DNA from: Streptomyces spectabilis
Lineage (GTDB): Bacteria; Actinomycetota; Actinomycetes; Streptomycetales; Streptomycetaceae
Direction: 5' to 3'
Assembly (NCBI RefSeq): GCF_008704795.1
Contig: NZ_CP023690.1
Coordinates: 682,001-746,000 of the forward strand
DNA length: 64,000 bases
The translations under genes were made by a program, and so were the position numbers. Below the pieces are notes generated by a model, which had not been told where the DNA came from, did no database searches, and saw only the letters and a program-made list of their open reading frames with translations. This document shows positions 58,849-64,000 of this stretch, piece after piece (position 1 is the first letter of the stretch; every line of letters starts with the position of its first letter).

Positions 58849-60253
58849 TATGGTCAGGCGCCACCATCTTCTGCTGTCGGATGACTAGTACGGCAACTAT
58901 TGCTCCGATAACACTGAGCACACCAATCCCAACCAGCGCGGGACCAGCCCCTTCGGCCATACTAGCAGCAGTCCCATAGTCTCCGAATGCGGCGAACCAC
59001 GCCGTCACCATCGCGACGCCGAATACCGCACCGACGTACGCGAACGTCTCACTGGATCCGGATGCCATCCCGGCTTGCTGGGGAGTCGCCGACCGCATGA
59101 CCGCGGACGAGACCGAGGGGAACGCAATTGCAGTACCAACGCCGGCGCAGAGAAGCGGGAGCCACAGGCTGCCGTACCCTACCGCCGAATCGGACATCTT
59201 TGCGCCAATCCACAGAAATGCCACTCCCGGCAATAGCAGGCCGATAGTGACCAGGTATCGCTCACCGATCTTATCCGCCAGCTGGCCGACAAACGGGGAA
59301 ATGACCAGGGTCAGCGCGGTCCACGGCAGCAGGCGTACACCGACTTCGATGGGACTGTTCCCCAGCCCGAGCTGAATGTACTGGGTAAGGAGGAACGCCG
59401 GGCCGAACATTCCCGCGTTGAGAATGAAGTTGGATACACACCCTGCAGACACATTCAGGTTTCGGAACAAGCTCATATTGATCATGGGCTCCGAAACCCG
59501 ACGTTCCCACAGGACGAAACCCACGAGCAGGAGCGGTCCGACGATGAGCCCGCCAAGGATCGTCACATGAGCCCACCCTCGCTCCGGACCGCGAATCAGT
59601 GCCTGCACGATGAGCAGGACCGCGGAGGTGGCCATGAGGAGGCCGACCGGGTCGATCTTCCTCGAGCCACCGAAGGACTCTGGCACGTGCATGCGGGAAA
59701 GCGCGATGACGCCGAGCCCGATGGGGACGTTCAGCCAGAAGATCCAGTGCCAGCTGAAGCTCTCGATGATCGCTCCACCGACGATCGGCCCGGACGCGAC
59801 AGCGATGCCGATGACGCCGCCCCAGATGCCGATGGCCTTTCCTCGTTCCTCAGGCGGGGTCACCGAGGTGATGAGCGCGAGGGTCAGCGGGAGCACGACC
59901 CCGCCACCGATGCCCTGGACGACCCGTGCGCCGATGAGGAATCCCAGTGACGGACTGACGGCACACAGGATGGAACCGAGCGTGAACACCGTCAGGCCGA
60001 TCGCGAACACCCTCAGGCGACCGAAGCGGTCGGCCAAGGTCGTACCCGTGAGGATCAGCGATGCGAAGGCCAGCGTGTACGCGTTGACCGCCCAGCTCAG
60101 ATTGCCCGCGTCACCTCCGAGATCCTCGTGCAGCGTCGGCAATGCGGTTGCCACGACCAGGTTGTCCAGACTCACCATGAAGTTGGTGAGTGCAGCAAGT
60201 GCGATCGTCCAGACCACCTGCTGTTTTGGAAATGCATGGAGTGCTGGCTGCAT
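58823..60253 (-). CDS. MFS exporter, DHA2 family
   Basis: A 476-residue drug-exporter-type MFS protein with about 14 transmembrane segments. NFMVSLDNLVVATALPTLHEDL is the D1 motif of DHA2 pumps, GTTLADRFGRLRVFAIG motif A, and GVIGIAVASGPIVGGAI motif C. It is probably proton-driven efflux. ATG at 60253 has GGGAG at 9 nt; longer frames start in poor context. It is the first gene of an operon with an ArsR regulator and probably the SRPBCC gene. Confidence 0.87.
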   Translation of the reverse strand: MQPALHAFPKQQVVWTIALAALTNFMVSLDNLVVATALPTLHEDLGGDAGNLSWAVNAYTLAFASLILTGTTLADRFGRLRVFAIGLTVFTLGSILCAVSPSLGFLIGARVVQGIGGGVVLPLTLALITSVTPPEERGKAIGIWGGVIGIAVASGPIVGGAIIESFSWHWIFWLNVPIGLGVIALSRMHVPESFGGSRKIDPVGLLMATSAVLLIVQALIRGPERGWAHVTILGGLIVGPLLLVGFVLWERRVSEPMINMSLFRNLNVSAGCVSNFILNAGMFGPAFLLTQYIQLGLGNSPIEVGVRLLPWTALTLVISPFVGQLADKIGERYLVTIGLLLPGVAFLWIGAKMSDSAVGYGSLWLPLLCAGVGTAIAFPSVSSAVMRSATPQQAGMASGSSETFAYVGAVFGVAMVTAWFAAFGDYGTAASMAEGAGPALVGIGVLSVIGAIVAVLVIRQQKMVAPDHNEAFETAG

Positions 60254-60569
60254 CAACTCTGCTCCCGTCTTGCACCTCAGCAGAACGATCAAGGGCAGTT
60301 CCCTACCGAATTTTTACGTTAGTGTGGACTTTCGCATGAGTCAAGCCGAGCCGGGGGCGAAGGGGTCGCCGGGACGAGGCCGCCGAGGGCGGAGAGCAGG
60401 TCAGGGCGCGTTCGCGGGGTGCTGGACGCACCGTGGCGCAGAGCAGTCGGGGCGCGCTTGGCCACACCTCCTGGCGCACCCGACCGCATGTCACGAACAG
60501 CCCTGAGGAGTCACCTCGTCGGGAACGTCCGGCTTCCGCCGGCTCACGCGGAGTCACGTGCGTGAGCAG
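60254..60569. other. Intergenic region upstream of the MFS exporter
   Basis: 316 nt. It contains the promoter at 60316-60344; the remainder, up to the stop of the AraC gene, is GC-rich and shows no gene or clear hairpin. Confidence 0.35.
60316..60344 (-). promoter_or_regulatory. Sigma-70-like promoter for the MFS-ArsR operon
   Basis: On the - strand TTGACT (60344-60339) and TAACGT (60321-60316) are exactly 17 nt apart, in a locally AT-rich stretch, about 60 nt before the exporter ATG. It is the natural target of the operon's ArsR regulator. Confidence 0.55.
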
Positions 60570-61325
60570 TCACGCTCGCGCACTACTCCGCAGGAGGCTG
60601 GAGAGGTAGCGATCGAGCCCCGGGACCGAGAGCAGCGTCGGCACCATCCCCGTCGTTGGCTCCTGGAGCACGACGTCAGCACTGGCCTGGTCGGATGGTC
60701 GAACATCGAATTCTTCGCTCACACCGACGAGCGCTTCCGCCAATGAGTCCTCGGAGCCCCTCTCGACCGTGATCGCGCGCATCAGCCATGTGCCGCACGG
60801 CAGACCGCCGAAGAAGAATCCGCCCTCGGGGTCGACGAATCCCGCGGCGATCGGCGGCATGAGCGGCCTCGCACTCGAGAACACGCTGACGTGGGTGCGA
60901 GTGCCTCGATTTCGTGGTGTGCCAATCAGCCGACCCGTGACGCAACCGCGAGGGTCGTAATCGTGTACGACACCCGGAGCGGCGAAGTCGAAGAGCGTGA
61001 AATCAGCTCGAGACGAGTGCCTGTACTGGGACGGGGTGAGCCCGACGACTTCGGTGAATCGAGTCGTGAAAGTCCCGAGGCTTTGGTAACCAACCGAAGA
61101 CGCGATGTCGGACACATTTGCCATGCTTGTCGACAGCAGCTGTTTACCTCGCGCCATCCGGACCGTACAGAGGAAGCGCCCGGGTGAGCACCCCGCTTCT
61201 TTTCGGAACTTCCGGGCGAAATGAAACTTGCTGTACCTCACGAACGCGGCGATGTCGCCAAGGCTGAGCGGACGTCCGCAGTTCTCCCACATGTAGATCA
61301 TGCTGTCCCCAACCGGATTAGACAT
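60570..61325 (-). CDS. AraC-family transcriptional regulator, HTH at N terminus
   Basis: A 251-residue regulator with the AraC double HTH at the N terminus (LSLGDIAAFVRYSKFHFARKF, then NVSDIASSVGYQSLGTFTTRF and GLTPSQYRH) and a ligand-type domain behind it. This reversed order is seen in SoxS/Rob-like actinobacterial activators. ATG at 61325 follows GGAGGGAG. Possible targets are the DUF1702/FG-GAP operon upstream on the other strand or the exporter downstream. Confidence 0.85.
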   Translation of the reverse strand: MSNPVGDSMIYMWENCGRPLSLGDIAAFVRYSKFHFARKFRKEAGCSPGRFLCTVRMARGKQLLSTSMANVSDIASSVGYQSLGTFTTRFTEVVGLTPSQYRHSSRADFTLFDFAAPGVVHDYDPRGCVTGRLIGTPRNRGTRTHVSVFSSARPLMPPIAAGFVDPEGGFFFGGLPCGTWLMRAITVERGSEDSLAEALVGVSEEFDVRPSDQASADVVLQEPTTGMVPTLLSVPGLDRYLSSLLRSSARA

Positions 61326-62177
61326 GGCTCCCTCCGATCTCGTGATCGAACACTTGCCATTGGATCTATCGGGTGCGTCTCTACAGGCAGGCGCAGCTCG
61401 CCGTCGCACGGCGCAGCCTGCGCTGCCGCGACGATGCTCTGGGTCTCGGTTGCCGTCGAGCGGGTCGAGCGATCGCGTCCCTCCAAAGGAAACGCATCCG
61501 GATCCACCCGCTCGCAGAAATCTCAGACGTCCATGTGGATCGTGTCCCACCGCAACAGCACGACGCTACGGAGAAACGAATTGCGGTCCGCTGTCAACCC
61601 ATACCGTGCAACCCCGCTGCCCAAGGTAGGAAGACCATTCGAAACCAAGGTCACTGCGCAACGTCACGCTGTAGGTCAAGCCATGTGACTGGCGCCGGCC
61701 TCGGCCTTGCGTGCCAAGCTGGCATAAGTCGTCCCCGTTCTGCGCTTCGCGTCAGTGGCGACTACCGGCCTCCCTCCATGAGGTGGAGTCCCACCAAGTG
61801 GGGTAGGGCCTGGCGCGTAGGTCAGCGCGACGCTGGAAACTCGATACCGTCCGGTCCAAGCACTTGCGCGATAAGGGGCGGCTTGCAGGTGCCCCGGAGC
61901 CCGGGTCAGGAAGTTGACCCTGCCGGAACAGGAACTAGAGAATCCGCATTACCCTGCACCACGCGCCGAGATGCCACCCTCCGTGACTCCCTCGTAACGC
62001 GTTCACGCGAGTCGTTATCTGACCAGCGCCGATGCCGTCTCTGCACTGGTCGACCCACGACCGTGGAGAGATTACTATTTTTTTTAGGATTGAGCAACGA
62101 GAGAGAAGCGCTCGGCGCCGGTTCGATGTCAGTCTCGTGGTGACGTGGCATAGCCAGAGGGACACGGGGGTGCTGAC
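61326..62177. other. 852-nt non-coding region
   Basis: No supported gene. Frames here lack family resemblance and good starts. A small hairpin (GGGTCA/TGACCC at 61903-61920) and a CCCAC/GTGGG hairpin near 61790-61803 are present. An AT-rich tract (eight T near 62074-62081) lies about 100 nt before the DUF1702 start and may be part of its promoter. The length is unusual for the region and suggests a decayed element or an RNA leader. Confidence 0.4.
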
Positions 62178-63293
62178 ATGGTTTCGTGGCTGGGACACAT
62201 CCGTCGCATATCGCTCACTCCCGACGTGAACCAGGCCTTGTTACGCAAGCGTGGCTTCCCCGAGCGCGACCCGCAGGCGAAGGCGTGCCTGGAGATGGCA
62301 GGCCGCTCCTTCATCGAAGGGTTCGGCGTCGCGGCCCAGAGCTCGACCGCTGTTGAGGCCACTGCCACGCTGGCAAGGATCGACGGCATCCGGCGAGGCT
62401 TCGCGTTCGAGGGTGCGGCCATGGCCATGGCCATACGCGACGCGTTGCCGCTGGGCCACCGCCACCACGTCGCCGACCTCCTCGAAGCCGCCGACGATCA
62501 CATCTACATGATCCACGTCGGCGTCGGCTGGTCACTCGCCCGGCTGCCCCGGCCCCTGCGGCGGGCGGCGACGGTGGGTCTGACCGACCCCACCCTCACG
62601 TGGCTGGCCCTGGACGGCTACGGCTTCCACCAAGCCTTCTTCCACACGGACAAGTACGTAAGACGGCAGTACATCGACCCCGCCCCGCCCCTGCCCATGG
62701 GCGCCCACGCCGGGTACGCCCCTCGTGCGATCGACCAGGGAATCGGCCGGGCCCTGTGGTTCGTTGCGGGTGCCGATCCGAACCGGGCGCTGCGGCTGAT
62801 CGAGGCGTTCCCGCCGCAGCGGCACGAGGATCTGTTCGCCGGACTCGGGCTGGCCACGACCTACGCGGGCGGTGCCTCTCGCGACGAGATCGAGGAACTC
62901 GCCAAGCGTGTCGGCAGACATCGGCCCGCCCTTGCGCAAGGGTCCGTATTCGCCGCCGAAGCACGTACACATGCACACATCACACAGCCGCACACCGAGA
63001 ACGCGGTCCAGGCGATTACCGGGCTTCACGTCACCGAGGCGGCCGCCATCGCCACGCAGACTCGTCCGTCGGGACACACGGTCGACGGGCAGCTGTCGTT
63101 CGAAGTGTGGCGCCGGCGCATCATGCAGCGCTGGGCCACCGAAGCACGTTTCAGCCTCGACCCGCCACTTCACTCATCGGCGCAATCAAGGGCGGCCGTC
63201 GGGGATGGCGGCAACGTCTCAGCGGCCGCTGAGACCGATTCCCTCTCGAAACCTCGACAACCCGGCATCGACAGGGCGAAGGGCGGATCATGA
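62178..63293 (+). CDS. DUF1702 family protein (enediyne-cluster associated)
   Basis: A 371-residue DUF1702 protein. RGFPERDPQAKACLEMAGRS near residue 25, RRGFAFEGAAMAMAIRDAL, HVGVGWSLARLP, DGYGFHQAFFH, RAIDQGIGRALWFV and DLFAGLGLATTYAGG are characteristic segments of the family. DUF1702 genes occur beside FG-GAP/ASPIC (UnbV-like) genes in enediyne clusters; their biochemical role is unknown. It has an in-frame TTA codon at 62241. Its stop overlaps the next start by 4 nt (ATGA). Confidence 0.82.
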   Translation: MVSWLGHIRRISLTPDVNQALLRKRGFPERDPQAKACLEMAGRSFIEGFGVAAQSSTAVEATATLARIDGIRRGFAFEGAAMAMAIRDALPLGHRHHVADLLEAADDHIYMIHVGVGWSLARLPRPLRRAATVGLTDPTLTWLALDGYGFHQAFFHTDKYVRRQYIDPAPPLPMGAHAGYAPRAIDQGIGRALWFVAGADPNRALRLIEAFPPQRHEDLFAGLGLATTYAGGASRDEIEELAKRVGRHRPALAQGSVFAAEARTHAHITQPHTENAVQAITGLHVTEAAAIATQTRPSGHTVDGQLSFEVWRRRIMQRWATEARFSLDPPLHSSAQSRAAVGDGGNVSAAAETDSLSKPRQPGIDRAKGGS

Positions 63294-64000
63294 GAGAACG
63301 CATCCGAAGGCTTTCGCCTGCGCTCTGCGCGGTCCTGCTCGCCGCGTCCTTATTCGGTGTCACACGAGCAGCGGTCGCAACCCCGGATCCGTCGAAGGTC
63401 GCTCCCGGCTACAAGTTCACGCCCATGTCGATCCCGATGCCGGCCGGTTACGAGAAGCTTCCGAAGAAGACGGTCCGCGACGTCAACCCCGCCTACCAAA
63501 AGATCCGTTCGTGGATCTCGTCCGTGGGCGCCAGCATCGCCATCAACGACCTGACCGGGCACGGGCGGGCCAGTGGCATGTGTCTCGTGGACACCCGCAC
63601 GGACTCGGTGGTCGTCACCCACACGCCGACCGCTCCAGCAGCCGACCGATTCGCTCCCTTCATCCTCGATGCCGCCCCTCTCCACGTGGACTCGGCGATG
63701 GCGCCGATGGGCTGTGCGCCCGGCGACTTCAACAGCGACGGGCGGATGGACCTGCTCGTCTATTACTGGGGGCGCACACCCATTCTGTTCATGGCTGACA
63801 AGTCTGCGTCCGGTCGCGCACCGTCGTACCGCCCGACCGAAGTGGTCCCGTCAACCGAAGACGCAGACCGTTACACAGGCGAGCCGTGGAACACCAACGC
63901 CGTATCGGTCGCCGACTACGACGGGGACGGCCACCCCGATCTGATGGTCGGAAACTACTTCCCGAACTCTGCCGTTCTCGACCCGCACGGCCAGGACGAC
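63290..64000 (+). CDS. Exported FG-GAP/VCBS repeat protein, UnbV-like (cut by right edge)
   Basis: The first 237 residues of a secreted repeat protein. A signal peptide (LSPALCAVLLAASLFGVTRA) is followed by FG-GAP/VCBS calcium-loop repeats: PGDFNSDGRMDLLVYYW near residue 145 and VADYDGDGHPDLMVGNYF near residue 206. This matches the CRTAC1/ASPIC-type proteins paired with DUF1702 in enediyne clusters. A TTA codon lies at 63350, inside the signal peptide. The gene continues past the window end. Confidence 0.78.
   Translation, partial: MRERIRRLSPALCAVLLAASLFGVTRAAVATPDPSKVAPGYKFTPMSIPMPAGYEKLPKKTVRDVNPAYQKIRSWISSVGASIAINDLTGHGRASGMCLVDTRTDSVVVTHTPTAPAADRFAPFILDAAPLHVDSAMAPMGCAPGDFNSDGRMDLLVYYWGRTPILFMADKSASGRAPSYRPTEVVPSTEDADRYTGEPWNTNAVSVADYDGDGHPDLMVGNYFPNSAVLDPHGQDD

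Noticed and set aside
61780..61960. Group II intron 5' domain
   Set aside because: A few hairpins look suggestive, but there is no GUGCG-type start, no domain V and no reverse transcriptase.

Overview
The window looks like a Streptomyces (or very close actinomycete) accessory region. The first 32 kb has very high GC and dense operons with ATGA-type stop/start overlaps. It also carries a rodlin, a coat protein of aerial hyphae and spores. The right half is visibly lower in GC and contains in-frame TTA (bldA-type) leucine codons, which fits horizontally acquired, developmentally timed natural-product genes. No tRNA, rRNA, CRISPR array or intact transposase was seen.

Region 1 (1-8162, + strand) is one tight operon: aldehyde dehydrogenase (cut by the left edge), acyl-CoA dehydrogenase, class III aminotransferase, SRPBCC/cyclase-like protein, flavin reductase, KAS III, acyl carrier protein, KAS II, InhA-like enoyl reductase and MaoC dehydratase. 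Together these form a discrete type II fatty-acid/polyketide line with amination and oxidation enzymes; no ketoreductase is in view. It ends at strong hairpins. A glycosyltransferase and a DHA2 exporter follow on the - strand, then a giant LuxR-type ATPase regulator, an ECF-type sigma factor, a two-component system and two FAD/NAD(P)-binding oxidoreductases.

Region 2 (20.8-31.9 kb) has more ordinary Streptomyces genes: two paralogous secreted propeller-like proteins, the rodlin, an EF-hand protein, a secreted TIM-barrel-like protein, a metallophosphoesterase, a coupled three-gene operon (uracil-DNA-glycosylase-like protein, amidohydrolase, S41 peptidase), and an Lrp/AsnC regulator divergent from a LysE exporter.

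Region 3 (32.2-53.1 kb) is the most unusual part: a low-GC set with an HxlR regulator, amidase, two different class V PLP enzymes (one MOCO-sulfurase-like), M1 aminopeptidase, FAD oxidoreductase, glutamine-dependent asparagine synthetase, AhpD-like protein, cytochrome P450 and flavin reductase. It continues as a + strand operon of three unrecognised genes, a UbiB/ABC1 kinase-like protein and a Clp unfoldase without a middle domain, then a VOC protein and an O-methyltransferase. No PKS or NRPS is present. It reads as a non-canonical biosynthetic cluster of unknown product, possibly with its own membrane/lipid and protein-quality module.

Region 4 (53.1-64 kb) holds a MetE-like enzyme, an MFS transporter, a PPOX-fold protein, a decayed IS701-type transposase, an MFS-ArsR-SRPBCC operon and an AraC regulator. 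At the right edge are a DUF1702 gene and an FG-GAP repeat gene, a pair known from enediyne clusters, so another cluster probably begins there.
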